Counted from the stretch's first letter, positions 9,004-18,277 are shown. The stretch: 64,000 bases of DNA from Ignavibacteriota bacterium (GCA_016708125.1 JADJGF010000001.1:1758001-1822000), one strand, 5' to 3'. Made by a program: numbers and translations. The notes: generated from the letters alone by a model not told the origin.

Positions 9004-9690
9004 TTATTTTTTTACAATATGGAAATTAAATTCAGGTGTTCCTAAAGCTCCCCACAATCTAATCCAAATTGGAAGAAGCATTTCTGTTCCCCTTGCTGTT
9101 GAAATATCTCCCAAATCAATTATATTAACTTTCTTCCAACCGAATGATATTAATAATTGCTCAACTTCTTCCTTAGCAGAATTATCATTTCCACTTATAA
9201 ATAAATTGTGATCACCAGAAATTATTGATGGATTAATCATTAAATGAGCGGTAAGTGTATTTAAAGTTTTCACAACTTTAGTTTTTGGAAATTCTTTTTG
9301 AATTTGCTCACCCAAAGAATCCGAGTTGCAGATTGTTAAAGTTGGCGGCATTCCTTTTGAAAAATCTAAGGGATTGGAAATATCTACTAAAATTTTATTT
9401 GCTAAATTTTCTTTACCGCAAAGTATTAATGCATCTAAAGTTCCAGTGCCGCTTGTAGCATTTACAATTAATTCTCCGGATTTAGCTGCATTAGAATAAG
9501 TCTCTAATTTAGCAGAATTATTATTTTTGTGCCACTCACTAAAAGGTGGTCTGCCGAAATTATCTTTATTTGTTTTTGATAAAGTGTTATTAACTTCCCT
9601 TGTTCCAATAAAAATTTCATGACCAAGTTCTATTAATTTTTCCGAAATTGTTTGTCCGACAACTCCAGTTCCTAAAACTGTTATTTTCAT
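9004..9690 (-). CDS. NADPH-dependent F420 reductase-like (FNO/Npd) oxidoreductase
   Basis: 228 residues with an N-terminal Rossmann nucleotide site (VLGTGVVGQTISEKL, residues 4-18) followed by TRE, which suggests NADPH selectivity. Later LVDISNPLDF and VVKTLNTL match the F420 oxidoreductase/NADP-binding family. Many such genes in Bacteroidota-type genomes are simple NADPH oxidoreductases and F420 use is not shown here. It is divergent from an HxlR regulator across 97 bases holding two inverted repeats, a common arrangement for regulator and regulated oxidoreductase. Confidence 0.8.
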   Translation of the reverse strand: MKITVLGTGVVGQTISEKLIELGHEIFIGTREVNNTLSKTNKDNFGRPPFSEWHKNNNSAKLETYSNAAKSGELIVNATSGTGTLDALILCGKENLANKILVDISNPLDFSKGMPPTLTICNSDSLGEQIQKEFPKTKVVKTLNTLTAHLMINPSIISGDHNLFISGNDNSAKEEVEQLLISFGWKKVNIIDLGDISTARGTEMLLPIWIRLWGALGTPEFNFHIVKK

Positions 9691-9708
9691 TTTATTTTCC
9701 TTTCGTTT

Positions 9709-9778
9709 ACTATAAAAATGATAGTAGCTAATCTAAGTATAGTTTATTATTTTTGCAATAACTGTCAATTTTAACAGT
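9709..9778. promoter_or_regulatory. Two inverted repeats in the HxlR/oxidoreductase divergent region
   Basis: ACTAT-7-ATAGT (9709-9725) and ACTGT-8-ACAGT (9761-9778) lie between the divergent starts, near one start each. HxlR proteins bind as dimers to short imperfect palindromes, so these are candidate operators. TATTTTTG (9747-9754) between them fits the Bacteroidota -7 element TAnnTTTG, pointing toward the HxlR gene. Confidence 0.4.
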
Positions 9779-9787
9779 AGGGAAAAA

Positions 9788-10171
9788 ATGATAATTAAAG
9801 GGAAAGAATTTGTTATTAATCTTGAAGGACAAATATTTCATTGTGCAATGGATTTAACAATGAAATATATTGGCGGAAAATGGAAAACAATTGTTTTATG
9901 GTATTTAAAAAATAAGACTTATCGATTTGGTGAATTGAAAAAACAAATTCCAGATATAACTGAAAAAATGTTGAGCTTGCAGTTAAAATCTCTAGAAGAA
10001 GATGGTTTAATTAAAAGAGAAGTTTTTGTGGAAGTACCTTTACGAGTTGAATATTCGTTGACGGAATTTGGGAAAACACTAACTCCGATTTTAAATGAAA
10101 TTTCAAAATGGGGTAGAAATTTAGGCGAAACGAAAGGTAAAATTGAAGAAGTTAAAACAAAGGAAAAATAA
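9788..10171 (+). CDS. HxlR family winged-helix transcriptional regulator
   Basis: 127 residues with the HxlR core: a cysteine in the N-terminal segment (FHCAMDL), MKYIGGKWKTIVLWYL as the first helices, RFGELKKQIPDITEKMLSLQLKSLEEDGLIKRE as the winged helix-turn-helix, and VEYSLTEFGKTL near the end. HxlR members often sense electrophiles or redox stress, sometimes through that cysteine. It probably controls the divergent F420-reductase-like gene and itself. The C-terminal 20 residues are charged and probably flexible. Confidence 0.92.
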   Translation: MIIKGKEFVINLEGQIFHCAMDLTMKYIGGKWKTIVLWYLKNKTYRFGELKKQIPDITEKMLSLQLKSLEEDGLIKREVFVEVPLRVEYSLTEFGKTLTPILNEISKWGRNLGETKGKIEEVKTKEK

Positions 10172-10181
10172 TTTATAAAGT

Positions 10182-11108
10182 TTACTTTATTATAAAATCA
10201 ACAATACTATCAATTAAACCTTCTTTTAATGGTAATTCCGGATTGGAATAAGTCTGCATATTTTTCTGCAAATCAATTTCACTTTCCTTTAAAACGTGAT
10301 TCATTCCATCTATAATTTTTAATTCGGAATTTGGATTTGCATTATGCAAAAAATTTGCATCTTCTTCTTTTACTTGTATATCAGTTGTCCCTTGTAAAAT
10401 TAAAATTGGGATTTTTAGTTTTGCAATTTCTTCTTGCGGATTATACTTAAACCACGAAATTAAATAGGGCTGAAGACTCGGTCGGAAAAGCGAAAAATAA
10501 TCTTGATCAACGCTATCAATCGTTTTTCCACGTTTTAATATTTCTAAATATTTAATTGATGTTTCATAAAATTCTTTTGGACTATTTGCAAATTGTTTTT
10601 TCAAAATAATATTTGCAGTTTCTCCGGCTCCGGCAAGTGAAATAAATTTATCAACATTTTTATTTTGCGATGCAATCATTCCAAGCAAAGAACCTTCGCT
10701 GTGACCAATTACAATTATTTTATTGAACGAACTATCATTGTCTAAAAAATCGATCCAGCTTTTTACATCATCAATATAATTATCAAAACGTAAATTACTT
10801 TCATCAAAATTTGGAACAATACTTTTTCCAATTCCGCGCTTATCATAACGTAAAGAAGCAATACCGTTTTCCTCTAAAGCGTAAGCCAACATTTTTAATG
10901 AATAATTTTTCTTCATAGAATTGTTTCCATCACGATCTGTTGGACCCGAGCCGGCAATAATTAACGCAACCGGAATATCTTTCGTGTTGTATGGTAAAAG
11001 CAAGCTTCCTTCAATTTTACAATTGGGAGTTTCAATGGTTACAATTTTTTCATTTTGTGCAAAAAGAATTGAGAATTGTATAAGAATAAACAAAAATAAA
11101 TTTTTCAT
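10182..11108 (-). CDS. Secreted alpha/beta hydrolase (serine esterase/acyl-aminopeptidase-like)
   Basis: The start is set at the ATG at 11108 because it begins a clear signal peptide (MKNLFLFILIQFSILFAQ); a longer frame upstream would run into the neighbouring gene. The mature part has IAGSGPTDRDGN (oxyanion region), nucleophile elbow GHSEGS, acid LQGTTDIQV and the final GMNHVLK histidine, so the Ser-Asp-His triad is complete. Family members are periplasmic esterases or peptidases; substrate unknown. The gene lies 16 bases downstream of the GIY-YIG-like gene in a minus-strand series. Confidence 0.87.
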   Translation of the reverse strand: MKNLFLFILIQFSILFAQNEKIVTIETPNCKIEGSLLLPYNTKDIPVALIIAGSGPTDRDGNNSMKKNYSLKMLAYALEENGIASLRYDKRGIGKSIVPNFDESNLRFDNYIDDVKSWIDFLDNDSSFNKIIVIGHSEGSLLGMIASQNKNVDKFISLAGAGETANIILKKQFANSPKEFYETSIKYLEILKRGKTIDSVDQDYFSLFRPSLQPYLISWFKYNPQEEIAKLKIPILILQGTTDIQVKEEDANFLHNANPNSELKIIDGMNHVLKESEIDLQKNMQTYSNPELPLKEGLIDSIVDFIIK

Positions 11109-11124
11109 ATTTCGTAATCCTAAA

Positions 11125-11478
11125 TTAACTTTTAAATTTGTTGTAACCTTTATCACCAAAACATTGAAGTTTTTCAATCCACATTTCTTCTAAAATTTGT
11201 AATTCATCGGTATAATTTTTTGCATCATTTTCTTTTGGTTCAAGAAAGTCAATAATTTCAAAGGTGAAATTATTTGCGCCAAAATTTTTATAATCTTCTT
11301 GCAATATTTTATTTGGATGTGAATTGTTATCAAGCTGAAATTTACAACCAGTAATTTTTCCTTTTACATTCAATCCAAAATCAATAAAAATTTTTTTGTT
11401 GATTAAATTCTCAACTTTAAAAATTCCCATTGCCGGAGGATTTTGCAAATATTGTTTTTTTAGTTCCTTTTTATCCAT
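11125..11478 (-). CDS. Degenerate GIY-YIG-fold small protein
   Basis: The likely start is MDKKELKKQ at 11478 (117 residues); an upstream in-frame ATG would overlap the DUF4440 gene. The core aligns by eye to GIY-YIG domains: GIFKVENLINKKIFID replaces GIY...YIG, followed by SHPNKILQEDYKNFGANNF and LEEMWIEKLQ. The usual catalytic arginine after the second strand is not evident, while the glutamate in LEEMW is kept. A related family in Bacteroidota-type genomes shares this degenerate form, so it may be non-nucleolytic. Function unknown. Confidence 0.65.
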   Translation of the reverse strand: MDKKELKKQYLQNPPAMGIFKVENLINKKIFIDFGLNVKGKITGCKFQLDNNSHPNKILQEDYKNFGANNFTFEIIDFLEPKENDAKNYTDELQILEEMWIEKLQCFGDKGYNKFKS

Positions 11479-11495
11479 ATTGATTCCCACAAAAA

Positions 11496-11930
11496 TTAAT
11501 CCCAAACATATTTCCAGCTATTATCTAATTGACGTTTCCAGATTGTTGTGTAAATCCCCCGAAATTCAGAAGTTGTGTTGTCGTTTGAAATTTTCCAAAC
11601 ATAATTACCGTATGAATATGCTAGATTACCACAATCTGAAACATCAATAAAATCAGGCTTCCAACTAACCTTTGCATTTTTATAAATAATATTTGTGTAA
11701 TAATTTTTAATCTTAACTTTACCGTAGATTAATGAATCATTTCCACGTTTAATTACTGCAGTTTCATCTGCAAAAAATGTAAAAGCTTCTGCAATATTTT
11801 TTTCTTTGCACATTTGTTCAAACTGTTTTTCTGTTTCAACTATTTCTCTCTTAACTTTTTCTTTATCAATACTTTGTCTGCAAGAAGAAGTTAGTAGAAA
11901 AATAAAAATTATTATTAAATATTTTTTCAT
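11496..11930 (-). CDS. DUF4440/NTF2-like lipoprotein
   Basis: 144 residues with a lipoprotein signal (MKKYLIIIFIFLLTSSC, Cys17) and an NTF2/SnoaL-like domain: a long first helix (EIVETEKQFEQMCKEKN), FTFFADETAVIKRG, GKVKIKNYY, and strands ending in IYTTIWKRQLDNSWKYVWD. The cone-shaped fold binds small ligands or acts as an inactive scaffold; no catalytic residues can be assigned. It sits 17 bases upstream of the GIY-YIG-like start, apparently in one transcription unit. Confidence 0.78.
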   Translation of the reverse strand: MKKYLIIIFIFLLTSSCRQSIDKEKVKREIVETEKQFEQMCKEKNIAEAFTFFADETAVIKRGNDSLIYGKVKIKNYYTNIIYKNAKVSWKPDFIDVSDCGNLAYSYGNYVWKISNDNTTSEFRGIYTTIWKRQLDNSWKYVWD

Positions 11931-11952
11931 AAATAATTTCCAATTAATAAAA

Positions 11953-12579
11953 TTATTCTATTTTTTCAAATTGTTTGATTTTTGTATTGTAATTAAAAAT
12001 TTCACCGGTTTCAATAATGTAATACCAGCCTAAAATATTCAATTCTTTTTTCTCAAACTTTTCTTTTATATAAGGATAAGTTAGAAGATGTTTAAGTTGT
12101 TCAACAATATTAAGCTGTTCTGTCATCCATTCTCTTTTTGCATGATCAGAATGTATATGCGGAATTTCATTAATTTTTTGTTTTACAGAATTAGAAAGTT
12201 CCAGCCATTTTTTTGTATTTGGAATTTCTTTAAATTGATTTTCATCGAAAAACATTGCGTTGCATCCGCCGCAATTTGAGTGTCCGCAAATTAAAATATT
12301 TTCCACATTTAAAATTTTTATTGCATATTCAATTGCCGAGGTTGTAGCTGCAAATTCTTGCGATACTCTAAAATAAGGAACAATATTCGCAATATTTCGA
12401 ATAACAAATAATTCACCGGGTAAAGTTTTCGTAATTAAATTTGGAACCAAACGCGAATCCGAACAGCCAATAAAAAGTGTGTGCGGATTTTGTTTTTTCC
12501 CAAGTTCTTCAAATAAATTTTTATGTTCTAAAAAATCATTTGAATTAAATTCTTTAACACCGTCAAAAAGGTTTTCCAT
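11953..12579 (-). CDS. Beta-class carbonic anhydrase
   Basis: 208 residues. The zinc ligands and active-site dyad are clear: Cys39-x-Asp41-x-Arg43 in GCSDSRLVP, and His100-x2-Cys103 in GHSNCGGC. It interconverts CO2 and bicarbonate, supplying bicarbonate to carboxylases and buffering pH. No signal peptide, so cytoplasmic. It is 22 bases from the DUF4440 lipoprotein and 42 from the CAT-like gene upstream, all on the minus strand. Confidence 0.95.
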   Translation of the reverse strand: MENLFDGVKEFNSNDFLEHKNLFEELGKKQNPHTLFIGCSDSRLVPNLITKTLPGELFVIRNIANIVPYFRVSQEFAATTSAIEYAIKILNVENILICGHSNCGGCNAMFFDENQFKEIPNTKKWLELSNSVKQKINEIPHIHSDHAKREWMTEQLNIVEQLKHLLTYPYIKEKFEKKELNILGWYYIIETGEIFNYNTKIKQFEKIE

Positions 12580-12621
12580 AAATTTTACAATTTTTAGAAA
12601 AATATTTATTTATAACTATTA

Positions 12622-13257
12622 TTACAATTCACTATTCATCAAATAATTTTGAAGCAGCTCAAAATATTTTGCAGCATGTAAAGCATCGGCTAATCCATGA
12701 TGTGCATGAACTGAAACCGGAAGCATAAGTTTGTTGTTTAGTTCATACTTTTTTCCAAAACACAATTTTGGAACACTATCATTTATAATAAAATTTCTTG
12801 CATGCGATAAAGCAGAAAACTTAATCCATGGAAGAGGTGAATAATGTATAACGTCTGATCTTTTTGAATTTTCAGTTAAACGTAAACCGCTGGAGTTTTG
12901 AACCTTTTTAATTTCTTGCTGAAGAATATTATTGAAAATATTAAAATCGGAATTGAATGGTATGAATGAAAATCCAAATGTTTCATCTGCTCTCGCTATT
13001 GTTGATGTTGCGTGAATTTCATCATACAAAACAATTTCATCATTTAAAACTCTGGTTTTTAATTCTTCAATTTGATTAACTGCGAGAATGGATTTGTGCA
13101 AATAATAAGCAAAAAATGGAATTTTATTTTCTTTGCAAAATTTATAAGTATTAGTGCATTCAATTTCCGATACAATTCCAAAAAATGGTTCTTCAAATTG
13201 TGAAAAAAAATTATAATGTTCTTTTCTTTTCCAATTGTCTTTATTAATTATTTCCAT
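12622..13257 (-). CDS. CAT-like (chloramphenicol acetyltransferase family) acyltransferase
   Basis: 211 residues of the CatA-type trimeric acetyltransferase family: N-terminal WKRKEHYNFF, the FGFSFIPFNSDF core, the PLPWIKFSALSHARNF segment, and the catalytic-histidine region VHAHHGLADALH. The canonical motif is HHxxxDG; here Ala replaces the Gly after Asp. Such chromosomal proteins in Bacteroidota are common and usually not proven resistance genes; the acyl acceptor may be another hydroxyl compound. It is 4 bases from the RsmE gene. Confidence 0.85.
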   Translation of the reverse strand: MEIINKDNWKRKEHYNFFSQFEEPFFGIVSEIECTNTYKFCKENKIPFFAYYLHKSILAVNQIEELKTRVLNDEIVLYDEIHATSTIARADETFGFSFIPFNSDFNIFNNILQQEIKKVQNSSGLRLTENSKRSDVIHYSPLPWIKFSALSHARNFIINDSVPKLCFGKKYELNNKLMLPVSVHAHHGLADALHAAKYFELLQNYLMNSEL

Positions 13258-13261
13258 AAAA

Positions 13262-13993
13262 TTAAAGTTTTGTTATTAACTCAATTTGAGATAATGCCGC
13301 TGTAACAGCACTCTCAACGCGTAAAATACTCTTGCTTAAAATGAAATTTTCAAAATCTAAATTTTGCATAAAATTAATTTCAAAATTATTCCAGCCGCCT
13401 TCCGGACCAATTGCAACAACAAGATTTTTAACTTCACTAAATTTAAACTTTAGTAAACTATTTTCTGAATTTGGATGAGCGAGTAATTTTCTATCATAAT
13501 TTTTAGAATTAAACTCATCTTCAAAAAATATTTTAAACTTATTATGAAAGGAAACATTCGGAAGAAAAATCTGTTTACCTTGACTTAATCCTTCTACTAA
13601 ATATTTTGTATAATTATCTTCAAATAAAAGTGGTGAATGAAAATAACTTTTTTCAACTTTTTCCGATTTGATAAAAAATAAATTTCTCACTCTCATCGTT
13701 GCAGAAATTGATAACACTTTTTTTAAAGTCTGCGGTCGCGGTAAAGCACAAATTAAATCAATACTAATTTTTGATTTATCACATTCATATAATTCAACAA
13801 TTTCTAAAATTAATTTTTTCTCATCAATTAAAATTATTTTTGCTATACCAATTTTGTTGTTCAGCAAACCAATTTCAACAAAATCGTTTAACTCAGAATT
13901 TAAAATATTTATAATATGTGAATATCTTTCATCATCAATTCTATATTGATTTTCATTTAAGCGGTCTTTTTCCGAAAGAATAATAATGTTCAT
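13262..13993 (-). CDS. rsmE: 16S rRNA (uracil1498-N3)-methyltransferase
   Basis: 243 residues of the SPOUT-class RsmE family. The SAM-binding knot is marked by VAIGPEGGWNNFEINF and the later LRVESAVTAALSQIE. The N-terminal PUA-like barrel contains RYSHIINIL and KIGIAKI. It methylates N3 of U1498 in the decoding region of the 30S subunit. Length is normal. It heads the minus-strand run CAT-like, carbonic anhydrase, DUF4440, GIY-YIG-like, hydrolase. Confidence 0.93.
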   Translation of the reverse strand: MNIIILSEKDRLNENQYRIDDERYSHIINILNSELNDFVEIGLLNNKIGIAKIILIDEKKLILEIVELYECDKSKISIDLICALPRPQTLKKVLSISATMRVRNLFFIKSEKVEKSYFHSPLLFEDNYTKYLVEGLSQGKQIFLPNVSFHNKFKIFFEDEFNSKNYDRKLLAHPNSENSLLKFKFSEVKNLVVAIGPEGGWNNFEINFMQNLDFENFILSKSILRVESAVTAALSQIELITKL

Positions 13994-14044
13994 TGAATTA
14001 CAGTTTTGTATTTTTATTTCATAACAAGTGAAATTGAAAATTTG

Positions 14045-14590
14045 TTATTTATTAATTTCCGTAAGCTCAACAAGTTTATTTACAGTTTGCCAATTTCTTG
14101 TTGTGGCAATTACTTTTAATTTCTTCTCAATAAAATTATTATTCATTTTTGCATTGCCGTAGCCATTTGGAGAATAAAAATAAAATATATTTTTATTGAT
14201 GAAAAATTCTTCCGGTGCGTAATCTGTCTTACTAAAATTTAAAATATTTTCTTCTGTCGGTTCGTTAAAAAGAAAAGTTACATAATTCTTTTTTGGATTA
14301 TTATTTTGTTTGATGAAAGGATTATTATCTAAAATATATTTTAAATCTTCCGGAGTTTTAATTATTAGCTCAACTTCAAAATTATATTGAGCATTAATTT
14401 TATTAGAAATTAATTTACTTAGTTTTTTGTAATCACTAATTTTAGAAGTGAAGATTACGTTCCCGCTTTGAATATAAGTTATAACATTTGTAAAATTTAA
14501 TTCTTCAAAAAGTAATTTCAAATCAGCCATTTTTATTAGCTTCTGACCGCTTACATTTATTCCACGAAAAAGAGCAATATAGGTTTGCAT
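14045..14590 (-). CDS. DUF1697 family protein
   Basis: Start taken at MQTYIALFRGINVSGQK (14590), because DUF1697 proteins open with exactly this kind of segment; an in-frame ATG 33 bases upstream adds residues unlike the family. 181 residues, with FTNVITYIQSGNVIF and a basic C-terminal patch (TTRNWQTVNKL) conserved in the family. No function is established. It is monocistronic or loosely linked to rsmE (51-base gap). Confidence 0.87.
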   Translation of the reverse strand: MQTYIALFRGINVSGQKLIKMADLKLLFEELNFTNVITYIQSGNVIFTSKISDYKKLSKLISNKINAQYNFEVELIIKTPEDLKYILDNNPFIKQNNNPKKNYVTFLFNEPTEENILNFSKTDYAPEEFFINKNIFYFYSPNGYGNAKMNNNFIEKKLKVIATTRNWQTVNKLVELTEINK

Positions 14591-14777
14591 TAAGTTCCGT
14601 AATGATTGATGAAAAAATAACAAATAACAAAAAGCAGATTACAAACAAATCACAAATATGAAAAAAATCAGAAAAGAAATATTTTTAATGTAGCATTAAA
14701 CATTTATTGGAATTTTAGATTTTGCTTTTTAAAATTTATTTGATTTTTGAATTTTGTTATTTGACATTTAATTTTTT

Positions 14778-16850
14778 TTATTTCCATTCATTTGTTTTTG
14801 CAATATTTTCATCGGAGCCAAACAGAACAAGTATATCATCGGCTTTTATAACATAATTTGGATCCGGAATTATTAGTTTCGGTTCGGAAGATTTTTCATC
14901 GAACAGAGATTTTTTTTGTTTGATCATTAAAACTTCTAATCCATATTTATTTCTTAAACGAAGTTCAACCAAAGTGCTTCCGATAAAAGTCGAATTTACA
15001 TTACACTCAACAATTGAATATCCTTCTGCAACTTTTGAAACGTGAGTTTTATCAATAGATTTAATTTCATTTGCTAAACCATCAGCCAAATTATGTTTTA
15101 AACTTTCTTGATTGTATGCTGTAATTACATCTTGTCTCCAAACTGTGCCGATTGCTTTTAGCGGATCTTTATTTGAAACAACTGGAAATTGATCAACATT
15201 ACTGCTTCCAAATAATTTTAAAATATGATCGAGGTCATCATTTTTAAAAACTGTAAGAACTTCTTGTTTTGCAATATCGCTCGCAATTAATGTATCGCGA
15301 ATTTGTTCATACTCGGTAATTATTGGTCGAAGTTCATTCTCGGTTATTGTTCCAACTAATTTTCCATTTATATTTATTGTATAAAAAGCAGCGTGCGGAC
15401 TTTCTAATAACAAACTTATCAATTTAGAAATTGATGTATTTTCCGGAATCAGCAAAATTTCATCACGCATAACATCTTCTACAAAAATTGATTTTAAAAC
15501 GTTTGTTTCTTTTCCGCTGGAAATTCTAAAACCCTCTCTCTCCAAATGTTTAATGTGAATTGAACCTTTTAAAATTATTTGTACAATTGTTGTACTTATA
15601 ATTACCGCCAGCATAAGTGGAAGAATAAATGTGTGATTTTTTGTCATTTCAAAAATTATAAGAATTGCTGAAATTGGTATTGTATTAATTCCTCCAAGAA
15701 CAGCTCCCATTCCAACAAGAACATATGCAACCGTGTCAAGTTGAATTCCGAAGAAATGATTTAATCCGAAAGAATATAAATATCCAACGCACGCACCAAT
15801 AAATAATGATGGTGCAAAGATTCCGCCAAAGCCGCCGGAATAAAGAACTATTGGAACCAAGAAAAATTTTAGAATTAGCAGAATTAAAACAACATGCCAA
15901 ATTTGAGATGATGCAAGTATGTTGTTTATTGTGTCATAACCAATTCCGAATATTCCGTTAAAATAAAAACCAAAAATTCCCATCAGCAAGCCGGCAAAGG
16001 TCATAACAATCCATCTGGGAAATTTGATTAATATTTTTTCATGAAAAAGATTATCAATAATTTCTGAATATCTTATAAACATGAGTGAAATAAATCCGGA
16101 AAGAACTCCAAGAATTGCGTAAAAATAAAAGTGAGAATAAGTTCCGATGGATAAATCACCGAAAATAAAAGTTGCTTGATTACCCAGAAAAATTCTTGAA
16201 ATTGCGCTCGCCGTAACGGAAGCTAAAACTAACGCAGAAAATGTTTGAGTTTGAAAATCGTTAAGTAAAATTATTTCTAACGCAAAAAATATTCCGCCTA
16301 AAGGGGAATTGAAAACTGCAGCAATTGCGGCACCGGCACCGGCTGCCGTAAAAATTCTTCTTCTTGAATCGGATAAGCCTAATAAATTTCCAATTTTACT
16401 TGAAACCCCTCCGCCCAATTGTGCAGTTGGTCCTTCGGGACCAAGAGTATTTCCCGTACCAATGCAAATTACCGGAGCAAAAAAATGAAACAGTGTAATT
16501 CTAAATGGTGTAAATCCGCCGCGCAGCGAAACTGCTTTAATTACTTCTGAAACACCTTTTCTTTTTGCAATACTTGGCGCAAGGTAAGTTAATAAACTTA
16601 GAATCAACATTCCTAAAGCGGGCAATAAATATGAAAAATTTTCCGTACTTGAATTGAAAAAAAGATTTGTCGTAAAACTAATTGATTTATGAAATAAAAC
16701 CGCCGCAGCTCCGGCAACAGCGCCAATAAAAATTGCATATATACTAAATAAAGCATATTCCGGAACGGGTAATTTTGCTAAAAATTTTTGTATTACAAAT
16801 TTATAATTTGTTTTAAAAAATGTTAAATATTGAAAAAAAGTTGTTCTCAT
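14778..16850 (-). CDS. ClC-type chloride channel/antiporter with CBS pair and RCK-C domain
   Basis: 690 residues. The first about 430 form a ClC membrane core: GNTLGPEGPTAQLGGG carries the gating glutamate, AAVFNSPLGGIFFALE follows, and YSGGFGGIFAPSLFIGA is the third signature. Then come two CBS modules (VEDVMRDEI... and IAKQEVLTVF..., roughly residues 455-590) and a TrkA/RCK-C-like domain ending ADDILVLFGS. The CBS and RCK-C parts suggest gating by nucleotides or other small ligands. Whether it is a channel or Cl-/H+ exchanger cannot be decided by eye. Alone on its strand with a 191-base divergent region to DUF819. Confidence 0.92.
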   Translation of the reverse strand: MRTTFFQYLTFFKTNYKFVIQKFLAKLPVPEYALFSIYAIFIGAVAGAAAVLFHKSISFTTNLFFNSSTENFSYLLPALGMLILSLLTYLAPSIAKRKGVSEVIKAVSLRGGFTPFRITLFHFFAPVICIGTGNTLGPEGPTAQLGGGVSSKIGNLLGLSDSRRRIFTAAGAGAAIAAVFNSPLGGIFFALEIILLNDFQTQTFSALVLASVTASAISRIFLGNQATFIFGDLSIGTYSHFYFYAILGVLSGFISLMFIRYSEIIDNLFHEKILIKFPRWIVMTFAGLLMGIFGFYFNGIFGIGYDTINNILASSQIWHVVLILLILKFFLVPIVLYSGGFGGIFAPSLFIGACVGYLYSFGLNHFFGIQLDTVAYVLVGMGAVLGGINTIPISAILIIFEMTKNHTFILPLMLAVIISTTIVQIILKGSIHIKHLEREGFRISSGKETNVLKSIFVEDVMRDEILLIPENTSISKLISLLLESPHAAFYTININGKLVGTITENELRPIITEYEQIRDTLIASDIAKQEVLTVFKNDDLDHILKLFGSSNVDQFPVVSNKDPLKAIGTVWRQDVITAYNQESLKHNLADGLANEIKSIDKTHVSKVAEGYSIVECNVNSTFIGSTLVELRLRNKYGLEVLMIKQKKSLFDEKSSEPKLIIPDPNYVIKADDILVLFGSDENIAKTNEWK

Positions 16851-17041
16851 AATAATTTAAATATATTGAATGGAAAGATAATACTTTTCTTATCCCCATA
16901 AACAAAAAGTATTTTCGCAATAGAAATTATAAGGGATTATCAAAAGATAATTTGTATAGAAAAATGAAATATTTTATATAATTAAAATATGTAATTTGAA
17001 AATATGATTTATAATTTTCTTTAACACAATTAAGACAATAT

Positions 17042-18277
17042 ATGATTTTCCCGATTTCAAATGATGCAATAACTTTTGCAATTCTGTTAACAATTCTTGC
17101 TATCATATTTAAAACTTCGAGCAGTACAAAATCATTCTGGATAAAATTTTACAAAGTTGTACCGACACTAATGCTGTGCTATTTTATTCCGGGAATACTA
17201 AATTCTCTCGGTATTATTTCCTCGGAAAATTCAAAACTTTATTTTGTCGGCTCAAGATTTTTACTTCCCGTTAGTTTAGTATTGCTAACAATTGGAGTTG
17301 ACTTTAAAAGTATTTTAAAACTTGGTCCCAAAGCTTTAATTATGATGTTAACCGGAACAGCCGGAATTGTAATCGGCGGACCAATTGCGTTATTTATTGT
17401 ATCAACAATTTTTCCGGATTTTATTATTCATGAAGGTGAATTTGCAACTTGGAGAGGCTTATCGGCAATATCCGGAAGCTGGATTGGAGGAAGTGCAAAT
17501 CAAACTGCAATGAAGGAAATTTTTAATATTAATGATTCCGTTTTTTCTGCAATAATTGCAATTGATGTTATGACTTACAGTATTTGGTTTGCAGTACTTT
17601 TATACGGTGTTGGCATAAAAGATAAATTGAATAAATTTCTTAAAGCAGATGAAAAATCACTTAAAGCAATTGAACTTGGAATTGAAAAAGAGCATTCCGA
17701 TAAATTAGAATTTTCCGATAACACAAAAATGATGACAATTTTAGCTGTTGGATTTGGTGTAACCGGAGTTTCACATTTCTTTGCAGATATTATTGCACCA
17801 TATTTTCAAAATAATTTTCCGCAATTTGCAAAATTCAGTTTAACATCAGAGTTTTTCTGGATGATTATTTTTGCAACATCCGGCGGATTATTATTAAGTT
17901 TTACAAAATTTCGCAAATTAGAAACTTACGGAGCTTCAAAAGTTGGAAATTTATTTCTTTATATTCTTATTGCAATAATTGGAATGGAAATGAACGTGAT
18001 CGGCTTTTTCCAAAATTATCATCTTTTTTTAATAACCTCAATTTGGATTATAATTCACGGAACTCTTTTAATTATTGTTGGAAGAATAATCAAAGCTCCC
18101 TTTTTCTTTTTGGCAGTTGGAAGTCAAGCAAATATCGGCGGATCAGCATCAGCACCGATTATTGCTGCTGCGTTTCATCCTTCGTTAGCAAGCATCGGAG
18201 TTTTGCTTGCTGTTTTGGGATATGCACTCGGAACATACGGCGCTTGGCTTTGTGCAATTTTAATGTCATTAATTTAA
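17042..18277 (+). CDS. DUF819 family membrane protein
   Basis: 411 residues, about 11 helices. The family-specific blocks ISGSWIGGSANQTAMKE and VGSQANIGGSASAPIIAAAF are present, as is SRFLLPVSLVLLTIGVDF. DUF819 proteins resemble Na+-coupled or gluconate-like carriers by fold but have no proven substrate. It starts a three-gene plus-strand operon with an M23 peptidase (9-base gap) and the ThrRS-editing-domain gene. Confidence 0.9.
   Translation: MIFPISNDAITFAILLTILAIIFKTSSSTKSFWIKFYKVVPTLMLCYFIPGILNSLGIISSENSKLYFVGSRFLLPVSLVLLTIGVDFKSILKLGPKALIMMLTGTAGIVIGGPIALFIVSTIFPDFIIHEGEFATWRGLSAISGSWIGGSANQTAMKEIFNINDSVFSAIIAIDVMTYSIWFAVLLYGVGIKDKLNKFLKADEKSLKAIELGIEKEHSDKLEFSDNTKMMTILAVGFGVTGVSHFFADIIAPYFQNNFPQFAKFSLTSEFFWMIIFATSGGLLLSFTKFRKLETYGASKVGNLFLYILIAIIGMEMNVIGFFQNYHLFLITSIWIIIHGTLLIIVGRIIKAPFFFLAVGSQANIGGSASAPIIAAAFHPSLASIGVLLAVLGYALGTYGAWLCAILMSLI

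Noticed and set aside
11109..11177. N-terminal extension of the alpha/beta hydrolase
   Set aside because: The extension precedes a clear signal peptide and overlaps the neighbouring gene, so the downstream ATG was chosen.
12622..13257. Acquired chloramphenicol resistance gene
   Set aside because: The family match is to CAT-like chromosomal acyltransferases; it is embedded among housekeeping genes with no mobile element, and the His motif departs from the classic HHxxxDG.
16936..16951. ATTATC-AAAA-GATAAT inverted repeat in the ClC/DUF819 divergent region
   Set aside because: Short AT-only arms are expected by chance in such AT-rich DNA; no second copy or supporting signal.
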